NCBI GenBank assembly: GCA_963662175.1
Contig: OY759218.1
Location: 3,712,001-3,776,000, forward strand
DNA length: 64,000 nucleotides
Reading direction: 5' to 3'
Source of the DNA: Aradus depressus
Taxonomy: Eukaryota > Arthropoda > Insecta > Hemiptera > Aradidae
Below, one piece after another: positions 31,805 to 41,033 of this stretch (within the stretch, counting starts at the first letter, position 1; each line of letters starts with the position of its first letter). Below the pieces are notes generated by a model that was given only the letters and a program-made list of their open reading frames with translations, made no database searches and was not told the DNA's origin. The translations under genes were made by a program, and so were the position numbers.

Positions 31805-32129
31805 ACCAGTTCTGTTTCCACATATATGTCTGTATTATCTGTTATTAATATTTGGTTCCACATATATGTTTCAAGTTATCGAAATCTTATCATTATTATT
31901 AATTTTATTTCTATTTTTTATTATTTACTTGTATTTGTACTTATTTATTTGTTATTTTCCCCGTATTAGTCTAGTGATATTGTTTTATGTAAATTTAGAA
32001 CTAGGTTTTGTTAAGAAATATTTCATGTTAGCTAACGGTACAGCCGGGGGACTCCCAAGTTTTAATAGCACCCTTTGACCTGAGATGTATTTGAAGGGTC
32101 GCTCTCTGCAAACTGACTTAGTTCATAAC

Positions 32130-32163
32130 TAGACCTGACGATGGTATAAAGCCGAAACCGGTA
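32130..32163 (+). ncRNA. Candidate hammerhead ribozyme motif, right Penelope pseudo-LTR
   Basis: CTGACGA (32135-32141), GAAA (32154-32157) and ACCGGT (32157-32162), identical to the motif in the left inverted copy. Predicted cleavage would fall after the A at 32163, ahead of GTTATAT. Confidence 0.5.
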
Positions 32164-32239
32164 GTTATATATGTATATATATCTTTAGTGGAATAGACAA
32201 TATTTCAAAAATAAGTTTGTTTTATTTATTTATTACAAG

Positions 32240-32815
32240 TTTCCACAATATGTCCGCGTTTCTCAACTTAGAACTTATTTAGGTCATATAGTGACACTTA
32301 ACGGTATTAAACAAAATCCGGAAAAAATTAAAGCAATAAAAGATAACCCGATCCCTAAAACTGCGAAACAGATAAAAGGTTTCCTAGGATTAGTAGGATA
32401 TTATAGGCGATTCATAAAAGACTTCGTGAAAATCACTAAACCTTTTAAAAAGAAACTAAAGAAAGGTGCGACTATTGACGTCAAAGACACAGATTATATA
32501 GAATGCTTTAATACTTGTAAACAGTTATTAACCAATGAACCTATTTTGCAATATCCAGATTTTTCGAAAGCATTTATTCTTACAACCGACGCAAGTAATG
32601 TTGCTATAAAGTGCAATTCTGAGTCAAAATATTAATAATGCAGAGTTGCCAATAGCTTACGCAAGTAGAACCTTAAATGAATCAGAAAAACATTTGTCAA
32701 CTATAGAGAAAGAGTTACTAGCGATATTGTGGGCCACTAAATATTTAATTAGAGAATTACCACTTAGGTAAAACCAATCACCGTGGAATTGAAGAAACCT
32801 ATCAAAAAATTAAAA
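32240..32815 (+). pseudogene. Gypsy RT thumb and RNase H region
   Basis: Resumes the interrupted pol: TYLGHIVTLNGIKQNPEKIK, IKGFLGLVGYYRRFIKDFVK, CKQLLTNEPILQYPDFSKAF and ILTTDASNVAI, where TTDAS carries the first RNase H aspartate. After a stop at 32633-32635 it continues in another frame with [20 protein letters not shown] and [15 protein letters not shown] (RNase H Glu). The sequence then jumps near 32770 to the start of integrase, so the end of RNase H is deleted. Confidence 0.85.
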
Positions 32816-33423
32816 GATTATATTATTGGGCAATTATGAGACGGTCAATACAAACCATTGTGAAGTCTATCAATTAACGAAATATGATAGGAGACCCCTA
32901 AATTTAATATTAAATGTAACACCGACAGCTTCTGAACCTTTCGAGAAAATACATATAGATTGTATTTCTCTAAATAACACTAAATTCTTAACTATAGTAG
33001 ATACATTCTCGAAATATGCCCAAGCATATAAATTAAATTCGGCCCAGGGCCTAGAAATTGCTAATAAATTAATAAATTTCTTCTCACACCATAATATACC
33101 TGAGTTAATAATAGCGGATAATGGATCCGAATTCAATACTAAAAGAGATATTACAATTACACAAAATTAAAATTAATTTTATTTCCTCTCAGCACCCAAA
33201 TTCAAACGGGCCTGTGGAGCGTTTTCTTCTACGATAGAACATATACGTTTGTTCAATAATCAAGAGGAATTCAAAAATGAATCAATCGAAAATAAGGTCA
33301 ATTACGCGATTTTAGCGTACAATCACTCTTTACATTCGCTAACCAAGTTGAAACCCTCCGAAATAATAAATGGTCACTTTAACGAAGGATCACCTTTCGA
33401 GATCAATTTAGAATTACATTAAT
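32816..33423 (+). pseudogene. Gypsy integrase, broken
   Basis: FEKIHIDCISLNNTKFLTIV (first catalytic Asp), DTFSKYAQAYKLNSAQ, ELIIADNGSEFNT (second Asp and, just beyond it, an E). A frameshift near 33165 follows, then SQHPNSNGPVERF and VNYAILAYNHSLHSLTKLKP. The zinc-binding N-terminus is reduced to a stub. The frame ends at 33419-33423. Confidence 0.85.
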
Positions 33424-34130
33424 TAATGATTATATGAATAATCACAAAGAAAAAATGAAAATAATATACAAAAGGATAATTGAGATAATTATCCAAAATA
33501 TAGAAAGAATAATTAATAAAAGAAATTTAACTAGGGAAACTCTCCCACAAATTCCAAGAAAAAAGGTCTATGTACAATGTACATAATAGACAAAAACAGA
33601 GTAAACTCAAAAATAAATATAGCAAGACATAAATCCCAGACTAAAAACGGCACAATCACCCGCCACCATAATACGCGTAGGAAAATTCACTTGTCAAATA
33701 TTAAACGTCCCAGAAAGGAGACATACAAATTTAAGGACCCCACACTTCCACAAGAAGAGCCAGTCGCTAGTCCCTCGGGTCAAAAGTAAAATCTTCTTGG
33801 TACGATGTAAAACTGCATCTAAATATTAGTTAGTAAGGCATAGTAAATAAGAAATGTTAATAATAATTATAATTAAAATACAGCCAAGGTAAAATAATAA
33901 TTATATTAATATAAAGAAATAATTTTTAAAAAATAATAAGAATTAAAATAAATATAAAATCACCGAAGTGGTGCATTTAAAAAAATTTATTTTTCATAAC
34001 ATACCGGGAATGAATGAATATCAGACTTCAGATGTTAGAAAAAGATTTAAATAATAAAAGAATAAAAATTGAACTCGATTGAATATTCACCATATAACAC
34101 ATGATATTTTTGAAGAAATAAAGAAAATAT
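33424..34130 (+). other. Gypsy inter-domain remnant, AT-rich
   Basis: Very A-rich with traces of the integrase C-terminal region (basic frame 33577-33789). The part from about 33790 to 34130 holds nothing recognisable and would correspond to the pol-env junction. Confidence 0.5.
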
Positions 34131-35110
34131 ATGCATATTACAAGAACTACCATTTCCTGTGGAATCTTCAAACATACTAGATTTCGATTTAATTGCAAGA
34201 TTTATTCTGGTCATAACATATATTTTCTTATCTTACCATTAACTGAAGAGACAGATTATGAATTATATAAATTGTATCCTATACCAACTAAGTATGATTC
34301 TACTTGTTACCATAATTCCTATTGCTAACTATATACTAAAGTCAAAAGGTAATGTAATTAAATACATATATTATACTCAATTCATTCACCCGCAATCTAC
34401 GTGTGCAAAATATATATTATATCAAGCGAGCAACCGCCAACATGTGAATACACCCAAGTTGACATCTCACACAATTTCATTGAAGACATCCCAGAGACAG
34501 ACAACTACATTGCCGTCTTCCCTACCTTGGACACCATCACACTCCAAGACGACAAGGAAACAGGCTCCCACCGTCTTCAGGGAATATAAGTAGGGGAGAT
34601 AAGATGGTTCTGGCGCAGGGCTAAAAAGCAAGATGGCGGCCATCCTCCTCCTCCCCCTCCCTTCACTCCTCCTTCCCTCTCCCCTACTAATACATTTAAT
34701 TAGTTTAAATAATAATGAAAATTTGATTTATAAAGACCTCTCGGTCTCTAAGAAAACTAAGAGTTTTGGCAAACCCTTCATAATAAGTAATTTCAATTTA
34801 GATTATAAAATTGCGCATAGTCCTAAACTAACAATTAAACTTAAGAAACTTAGCCTTAATGCAATTCATGTTAACCCTCTGGTTCCCATTGAAAATACTT
34901 TCTTTACTAGTTATCATTATTTTGTCCCAAGTATATGGACTCTATTATTATATTTAATATGTTTAATTGTATTTAGGTTAGGTTTTATGACTCATGCCCG
35001 GGCTTTAACTACGAGGTCATATCGCCTATTACCAGAGCGTTCTTTCGTCACTGGTGGACATGAGCCCGACTCTACTGTGGGAGTCCTAAATTTTGCCTAC
35101 CCTAAATTTT
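34131..35110 (+). pseudogene. Remnant of an env-like (insect retroviral) gene
   Basis: Fragmented frames between integrase and the 3' LTR. The segment around 34235-34300 (TDYELYKLYPIPTK) resembles the middle of envelope proteins of errantivirus-type Gypsy elements. A cysteine-bearing stretch lies at about 34400-34450. The frame 34633-35121 has a hydrophobic membrane-spanning segment (about 34915-34985) followed by a short tail, as at an envelope C-terminus. Stops and frame changes at about 34325, 34590 and earlier destroy it. The assignment rests on position, the short motif and the membrane segment. Confidence 0.55.
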
Positions 35111-35115
35111 TATTC

Positions 35116-35318
35116 ACCTAGGGTAGGGGTCTTTAACGAGTACCTGTCAACTTACAGGCTCGGGACCATCGCTTAACGTCCCATCCGAAGGACGGCGTGC
35201 TTAAGTTTATTTTACCTCCCAGATAAAATAAACTAAGGGCCTCGGTCGGGTTTTGAACCCACGTTCTTGAGCTCAGAAGACAAGCACGCATACCACTGAG
35301 CTACCGGCGCCCTCTTTT
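35116..35318 (-). mobile_element. tRNA-derived SINE (or tRNA-like insertion)
   Basis: On the minus strand from about 35311: GGCGCCGGTAGCTCAGTGGT contains an A box (TAGCTCAGTGG), and GGTTCAAAACC is a B box about 40 nt later. The 72-75 nt head can be folded like a tRNA. It is followed by an unrelated body with an AAACTTAAGC-type stretch, an imperfect inverted repeat (TAGTTTATTTTATCTGGGAG against GGTAAAATAAACTTAA) and GGGACGTTAAGCGATGGTCC. A head plus body is SINE-like. It interrupts the env-like remnant near its end. Confidence 0.65.
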
Positions 35319-35456
35319 AATTATATTTGTTTTTATACTGTTTAGAGGGAAATATTATTATTCAATGTTAGTCGATAAGTTCGGTAATGCAGAAAACCCA
35401 CTGACCAGAACCACCCTCCAATCATACCAGGGGTTGCTTCTTTCTAAGGGGGGAGG

Positions 35457-35810
35457 AGTTATATCCACCTTTTCTGCCAATTTACTTAGAAATAAGGCTG
35501 AGGAGTTATATCCACCTTTTCTGCCAATTTACTTAGAAATAAGGCTGAGGTCAGCTTAAGATAAGCTTCCCTCCCAGGACTCTTCTCAGAGATAATGATT
35601 CTGTCCTCAGTGCTCGTACCTATCAGATCTTTCTGTTCATAGTACTTTCTTTCAACCTTTTTATAGTTGTGAATAAATTATAAGTAGTGTAACAGTGTAT
35701 TTGTAATCTGAATAATAAAGTTAGTTTTTAAAAAAGGACTTTGTGGTTGTTGAACTTTAACTTATGTTGGAAATTCTAATATTAGTGAACTCTAATATCA
35801 CTCTTAACTA
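35457..35810 (+). repeat. Probable 3' LTR of the Gypsy element
   Basis: A purine tract (AAGGGGGGAGG) precedes AGTTATATCC; AGTTA is a usual LTR start in errantiviruses. A 47-bp segment is tandemly duplicated at once (35457 and 35504). A polyadenylation signal AATAAA is at about 35722. The right end is uncertain because there is no 5' LTR to compare. Confidence 0.5.
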
Positions 35811-35932
35811 CTGACAAATGTACCTTCACGATTATATGATATGAATACATATTTATAACATCAGTTAACGTATTTTATTGATTTTTTCAATTTTTACATA
35901 CATTTACATATATATATATATATTTTTTCTAG

Positions 35933-36088
35933 ACACTTCTTCGATTTCCGAAGTCATTTAGTGATTTGAAAGGGTTGTCTGAAATTCTTAAGTCTTTCTG
36001 TGATCTGCATCCAAAATACACTATTTTATTATTTAGTAGCGCTTACCTATATAAGCAAGCATTTATCATACCAGGCTCTGCATTACTT
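35933..36088 (+). CDS. TMEM41A: TMEM41A exon 2
   Basis: The acceptor TTTTTTCTAG ends at 35932 and the donor is CTT|GTGAGT. The exon is 156 nt, phase 0 at both ends. It encodes TLLRFPKSFSDLKGLSEIL, then FSSAYLYKQAFIIPGSALL. The (C/S)-A-Y-(L/I)-Y-K-Q-x-F-x-I-P-G-S block is diagnostic of TMEM41A and leads into the VTT domain. The exon follows the Gypsy 3' LTR by about 120 bp. Confidence 0.95.
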
Positions 36089-36303
36089 GTGAGTATTACA
36101 CGGAACAAATATAATCTAATTTTGTAATACTCAAATTCGTGAATCTCACTAGCCAATTTTTATATTGAGTTCAATCAGTAGACTATCATGTTTCAGTTAG
36201 TCGAGTAGCTTCCCTCTTTTTTTTTTATTTTTAAGTACTATTTTTCTCAGCAGCACCTAAGTATAAATTAATTACTGTATTCATTTGGTTCTCTAGGGTA
36301 AAA

Positions 36304-36618
36304 GTGAAAAATGTTATCAGGGAATTAAAAGTCATGTTTTGCTGGACAACCTGTATAGAAAAGCAGGTTGGCTCTGTTTCCGGTACTCAGGTCGTGGCTG
36401 ATCTTGCTCTGTGTCTACTCTATATGACAATAGAGTTGCAACCACTGTTCTCTAATGTACACTGGATAGCGGACGCAGTGCAGGAGCAAGCACCAGTCTT
36501 GAGACGAATTGATCGGCGCCATTTGGGCACAATATTGCTGCTTAGCTGCAAATTTCAAATGGTGTTCTCGCAGAAGGACGAAAATATAGTGACAATTAAT
36601 AGAGTAATAAATTACTAA
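36304..36618 (+). other. Unrecognised open frame in TMEM41A intron 2
   Basis: A 104-codon frame (VADLALCLLYMTIELQPLFS; VQEQAPVLRRIDRRHLGTIL) in a patch of higher GC than its surroundings. It has no recognised domain, is not in phase with the flanking TMEM41A exons and lacks a convincing donor. It may be the relic of a coding sequence carried in by a repeat. Confidence 0.25.
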
Positions 36619-37185
36619 TCTTTAAAGAATTCTATTATTGAGTACCAGTTTGCTGTTAATCTCATTTGCAAATGAACAGTCTTTTACTGAAACGAGATGT
36701 AATTGAATACAGTGATATATTGTCATTATAAAATTCAATTTTTATTTTTAAAATGTTTAGCATATTTTGATCGATAGAAAGATTACAATTTTTTGTATTC
36801 AGGAAAATATGAATTTATCTCTAAAAAAAAAACATTTATTTTGAAATTTAAGAGATAATGTGGACATATTGCATATTTTTGGAAAGTTTAGGAATTTAGA
36901 GAAATGTATATCCGAAAATAAATGAAGGTCTTTTCCCACGGAAACTTACACATCTATATCACTTACTGGGTACAGTTATCCCGTCTCATATCTGTTTTAG
37001 ATATTTGCTGTATGCATTATCTCTGCCCGAACTTTTTACCCTAGTCGTGTTTTATGTTAAAGAAGTTTTATTTAATAACGCTATGTAGCAGTACACCTAT
37101 TTTTTTTTATTGTTAATATATTTTCTAAGATCCTAAATTTTCTCATTCTTTAAAAAAAAAATTAATTGTTTATTATTATTTGTAG
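36619..37185. other. TMEM41A intron 2, remainder
   Basis: AT-rich and without features other than the TTTGTAG acceptor at its end. Confidence 0.5.
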
Positions 37186-37347
37186 AATGTGTTGGGAGGA
37201 GCCCTTTTTGGTCTTTGGCGAGCTCTTCCATTATGCTGTATGCTTACCGGGATTGGGGCGACATGTAGCTATTTACTTTCCAAAACATTTGCAGTACAAA
37301 AAGTAAGGCAGATGTGGCCAACAGAAATTGACAACCTCAAAGAAATG
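37186..37347 (+). CDS. TMEM41A: TMEM41A exon 3 (VTT domain)
   Basis: 162 nt, phase 0, acceptor TTTGTAG and donor ATG|GTATAT. It encodes NVLGGALFGLWRALPLCCML, TGIGATCSYLLSKTFA and WPTEIDNLKEM. The glycine-rich re-entrant hairpin (G-G-A-L-F-G) and the G-x-G-A-x-x-x-Y helix are the hallmark of VTT/DedA proteins, where the re-entrant loops are thought to form the lipid path. Confidence 0.95.
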
Positions 37348-37983
37348 GTATATTATAATTATTTTAATTGTTGTTTTTATATTCCAAAGTAAAATAAAAA
37401 TTATTTATTTATTGCATTATTCTATTTATTAATAAGGTTTGAAACCCATTTAACAAATAGAATCACCGCCACAGTGATGGGAAAGAATAAATTGATTTTT
37501 CTTGATTCTTCTATTTAAAAAAATGTTTGTACGAGTATGTGTGAACACGATAACTCCCGATGGATTGAATTTATCGTCACGAAATTTTATATGTGAATTC
37601 AGAACCCTCTTAGGTTATGGAGAGGTGCTCGATTCGATCGAATACGCTCGTGAAATTACGGAATTGTACTACTAGTTTGATGTATGTTCGAGTCACGTCA
37701 GACATTGACTTGCGTTTCGAAATTATCACAATCTTGTCCTTAAGGTTGATATCCACGACGAGAAAGACATTTTATATTTCACATGAGATTTGAATCTCAT
37801 GAGACAATTTTCTAAGGTATTTTCAGGGTATCCATGAGAACTTGTAGTATGCTAGACTAAATGCCTAACTGAGCGTCTATACCAATTCAGCTATATATCA
37901 GTGTTTTCCACTATTTGCCAATAAAAGGTCTGAAATTCCTGGATTTGTGTAAGTACATTAATATCATTTTATTTTGTTTTCAG
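37348..37983. other. TMEM41A intron 3
   Basis: 636 bp. The stretch 37545-37700 (CGTCACGAAATTTTATATG and following) is reminiscent of the Helitron module phrase GTCACGAAATTTCACATG but too short to call. No gene seen. Confidence 0.45.
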
Positions 37984-38122
37984 GTCCATAGAAATGAACA
38001 TCAGTTGGTCTACTATCTCTTGTCTTTACGACTGTTCCCAGTTTCTCCAAATTGGCTGATTAATTTGATTTCTCCAATACTCGACATTCCTTTAAGGACT
38101 TTTTTTTTCACTGCTTTTTTCG
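37984..38122 (+). CDS. TMEM41A: TMEM41A exon 4 (VTT domain)
   Basis: Acceptor TTTTGTTTTCAG, donor TTCG|GTACGT. 139 nt, leaving one base of a split glycine codon. It encodes VHRNEHQLVYYLLSLRLFPV, then SPNWLINLISPILDIPL. R-(L/I)-(F/T)-P-x-x-P-N-W-(L/F)-(I/L)-N is the conserved second re-entrant loop motif of the VTT family. Confidence 0.96.
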
Positions 38123-38164
38123 GTACGTGCTAAATATGGATACGTTTTTAAGTGAAACTTCTAT

Positions 38165-38450
38165 CGTATCGTCATTCAGTCGTTCGAAAGCTAAGAATTC
38201 CAGGACGAGAAATATTTTGGTTTCACGGGTCTAAAAGGTGGCAAAAAATGAATAAAGGCGTTTTTTCCCCCATAACGTAACACATCTGGTCAGGTCACAT
38301 GTTATGTTATACATTATATACCAGGTGTCCTGACCAGAAGTGTTACTTTTCGGTGGGGGAAATTCCTTTATTTATGTTCTGCCAGCTTTTGGTATCCTAA
38401 AACCGGAATATTTCTCTCTCTCTGAGTTTCTTAACCTTCCAAAGATATCA
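38165..38450. mobile_element. MITE-like imperfect inverted repeat in TMEM41A intron 4
   Basis: The sequence from about 38190 (TTCGAAAGCTAAGAATTCC) to CATCTGGTCAG (38297) is matched in reverse complement from CTGACCAGAA (38331) to about 38440. The arms are about 110 bp at roughly 75 percent by eye with a ~35-bp loop. No target duplication was pinned down. The rest of this 817-bp intron shows nothing else. Confidence 0.5.
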
Positions 38451-38939
38451 CGGTGATAACCGGGAAATATCAGAATATTTCTTTCAGGTAAAGGAAAATA
38501 GAGAAAGATCTGGGATTTAATATACCATCAGAGGAAAACTGCAAAGCTCCACATATTACACTTTTCACATTTTGCGCCAAGAATTCTTGTTACAAAACTG
38601 ATGATGTAAGAAAGGTCTGACCAGTGTAGGGAACTAGCTCTGTCGGCAGATAGTCGAACTAAATTCTAAGCGCAAACAATTTAACAAAATATGTTCAAAA
38701 GAAAATCTTTCACCCAATTACATTAAGTTGTCTACAAAGAACAGTAGTACAAGTGCACTGGAGGCGTGCATAGATGACGGACACTCATTAATTCGAAACT
38801 TGCATTAAATAATATTATTAGTTTAAAGAATTGTGTAAAATTTACACATGGAAATTATTTGGGAAATAAAAAGGATAACATTTAATTCCTGAGTTTAAAG
38901 CATATTTATACTGACCCTGTGTTTTTATGTTTTGTTCAG

Positions 38940-39106
38940 GCTTACTTCCATACAACTTTATATGTGTTCAAACTGGAGCTTTCCTTGTTAATATTTCAAG
39001 TTTAGAAGAAGTTTTTAGTTGGAAAATCATGGCGCAATTATCATTCTTAAGTTTGGTAGCTTTCATTCCTACAAAAATATTGAAAAGAAGAATTTTAGTT
39101 AAATAA
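38940..39106 (+). CDS. TMEM41A: TMEM41A exon 5 (C-terminus)
   Basis: Acceptor TTTTGTTCAG ends at 38939. The exon completes the split GGC codon and encodes LLPYNFICVQTGAFLVNISS, then a last hydrophobic helix and a basic tail (KILKRRILVK) to the TAA at 39104-39106. (G)-x-x-P-Y-N-F-I-C-V-Q-T-G is specific to TMEM41A rather than TMEM41B. AATAAA polyadenylation signals lie at about 39165-39170. The five coding exons total about 241 aa, near the usual family length, with no lesion. Confidence 0.95.
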
Positions 39107-39235
39107 GTGTTGGTTTAAATCATTTATTTTAACTGTATATAAAAATTGTTATATTTATGTAAATAATAAATTATATATTTGCCGTGAATTTATTATTATC
39201 TTTATATCTGTTAATTTTTGACTACTGGTGGATAT

Positions 39236-39883
39236 TGTAATGGGCCGAACAAAAAGGACTCTTCAAATTGTTAAACAGGTTTATTACTAAGCATAGATAC
39301 ATAGACAACTCCTGGGCGCATAATATACCCTAAGGCCAGGAGTTCGCCCTACACAATCAGGGCCAACGGAAACCCACGGGGATAGGTAAGGGCTAGGCGA
39401 GCGTCTCTATAGATGGGCCTAAAAGTCTGTTAGTACCACTAATGTTGTTAATGCTTACCCCCGCACAACAGTATCAAGCACCAGCTCATAAACCACATTG
39501 CACGGACACCACTGTAAACTTCCACTACTCAGCACCATCTGCGCTCTCCGCCCGCCGTCGCCTATCCCCCCTCCCTTCCATCCTGCACACATAGGCAGTT
39601 TGACAAACATAATAACATACCTTAAATTCATATACCTTAAAGCTAGACAAACTAAATAAGAATACAGAATAGAAAAACTAAATACTAAATACACTAGAAT
39701 ACAGAATAGAACAACTAAATACTAAATACACTAGAATACAGAATAGAACACTAAATTCACCGGGTCCTTACACTAGACAAAACTGAGTCCCTTAAAGCTA
39801 GACAAACTAAATAAGAATACAGAATAGAACAACTAAATACACTAGAATACAGAATAGTACACTAAATACACCGGGTCCTTACA
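39236..39883 (-). mobile_element. Solo LTR (648 bp) with ATAT target duplication
   Basis: It begins TGTAATGGGCC and ends GTCCTTACA on the plus strand, flanked by ATAT at 39232-39235 and 39884-39887. Read on the minus strand it starts TGTAAGGACCC and has AATAAA near its end (complement of TTTATT at about 39283-39288), so the LTR is oriented minus. Internal direct repeats (AGAATACAGAATAGAACAAC and neighbours, 39650-39860) vary in number. No internal retroelement sequence is present. It lies 130 bp past the TMEM41A stop, in or near the 3' UTR. Confidence 0.75.
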
Positions 39884-40034
39884 ATATTGTCTATCGCCAA
39901 TATTTCGGATCATGAAACCATATTCGAGAGCAAGGTTCAGTATTTACCGATATGCTAAACTTTCATCCCGGGGGGTAAGAGATGTGGCCTCGAAGACTAA
40001 TTCTTCCTCATAATCTTTTAAACCACGAGTTATG

Positions 40035-40485
40035 TGGTTATATGTGGAACCAAATATTAATAACAGTATAATAATATATGTTTGTATTATCTATTATTAA
40101 TTTTTGGTTCCACATATATATTTAATGTTATCTAAATCTTAATATTATTATTAATTTTATTTCTATTTTTATTATTTATTTGTATTTGTACTTATTTATT
40201 TGTTGTTTTGCCACGATTAGTCTAGTAATATTGTTTTATGTAAATTTAGAACTAGGTTTTGTTAAGAAATATTTCATGAGTTAGCTAACGGTACAGCCGG
40301 GGGACTCCCAAGTTTTAATGGCACCCTTTCACCCGAGATGTATTAGAAGGGTCGCTCTCTGCAAACTGACAGTTCATAACTAGACCTGACGATGGTATAA
40401 AGCCGAAACCGGTAGTTGTATATATATATATATCTTTAGTGGAATAGACAATATTTCAAAAATAAGTTTGTTTTATTCATTTAAT
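40035..40485 (+). mobile_element. Solo Penelope-like pseudo-LTR
   Basis: Closely follows the right pseudo-LTR at 31805-32230: TTGGTTCCACATATAT, then GAACTAGGTTTTGTTAAG, GTACAGCCGGGGGACTCCCA, the hammerhead-like core and TTTCAAAAATAAGTTTG. At its left edge GTGGAACCAAATATTAATAA is a short inverted copy of the same block. There is no ORF; small indels show it is older than the pair at 30592-32230. Confidence 0.8.
40381..40414 (+). ncRNA. Candidate hammerhead ribozyme motif, third copy
   Basis: CTGACGA (40386-40392), GAAA (40405-40408) and ACCGGT (40408-40413). The 28-nt core is unchanged although the surrounding pseudo-LTR has diverged. Confidence 0.5.
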
Positions 40486-41033
40486 ATATTAAAGTCTTAA
40501 TCAAGTGTGGGGTGCGGATTATTTTATTTTTATAGTTACACAGTTAGTTGGTCACTCCGAAGTTCTTTTTTTTTTCTTTTGAAAGGCTAAAAGTAACTAA
40601 AGTAATGGTTATCAAAAAAGTTGATCAAATCACCGGTAATGTACTTCCCTATTACAGAAGAATTAAAGTAACTTTTTACTCCCCCTCCAAAACCAGTCGA
40701 CCGTTTGGGGTAATCAGTAGTAGATTTACATAGTGGCTTCTGAATCCTCATTCTAAATTGTGTGTCGATAAATTCATTATATCGCCAGTTATTAGGGTTC
40801 TTGAGCTAAGTCTCCGCCCCGAGTGTCAACCTAGTTGCCGTACTACAAACATCTCACTCGTTCCCTCTCTCGTATTTTTGTCCTCTAATTGAATTTTTTT
40901 GTTTTGTTTTTGTTTTAATAAGTCTTATTATACTTTTACTTAGTTTGTATTATTTACCTTTCTAATTTCAAATCTAATTTAATTCTCCTTTCTTATTATT
41001 TTTCATATTTTTCTATTTCTTCTCCCTTATAAA
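40486..41033 (+). other. Leader ahead of LINE ORF1
   Basis: Probably the 5' UTR of the LINE that follows, at least from about 40790 (GTTCTTGAGCTAAGTCTCCG) through the T-rich stretch to the ATG. The left part (40486-40790) is not assignable; the 61-codon frame 40548-40733 has no recognised domain. Confidence 0.45.

Larger units (their letters stand above)
30592..32230. mobile_element. Inverted pair of Penelope-like element copies
   Basis: The terminal blocks 30592-31018 and about 31802-32230 are nearly identical in inverted orientation; the 70-codon frames at 30742-30954 and 31866-32078 are the same sequence. Both are Penelope pseudo-LTRs. The right copy (plus) retains the GIY-YIG part of the ORF. 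The left copy (minus) retains only an RT thumb remnant (about 31030-31200: KYAAFYSMFHRAYSIPM, then ELEIIKEIAKNNSYPQ) joined directly to its pseudo-LTR, the GIY-YIG part being deleted. The join between the two orientations lies about 31200-31300. The pair interrupts Gypsy RT. Confidence 0.8.
28545..35810 (+). mobile_element. Decayed Gypsy/errantivirus-like element with nested insertions
   Basis: Fragments in pol-env-LTR order: a pre-RT segment (28545-28738), RT (29926-30590), RNase H/integrase (32240-33420), an env-like remnant (about 34130-35110) and a 3' LTR (from about 35457). The reading is split by a LINE (28743-29925), an inverted Penelope pair (30592-32230) and a SINE (35116-35318), and carries many stops. 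Gag, most of protease and the 5' LTR are absent. An env-like gene after pol points to the errantivirus side of Gypsy. It lies in TMEM41A intron 1, sense to the gene, with its right end about 120 bp from exon 2. Confidence 0.8.

Noticed and set aside
30742..32078. Two identical hydrophobic 70-codon ORFs
   Set aside because: Mirror copies of the Penelope pseudo-LTR; no coding signal.
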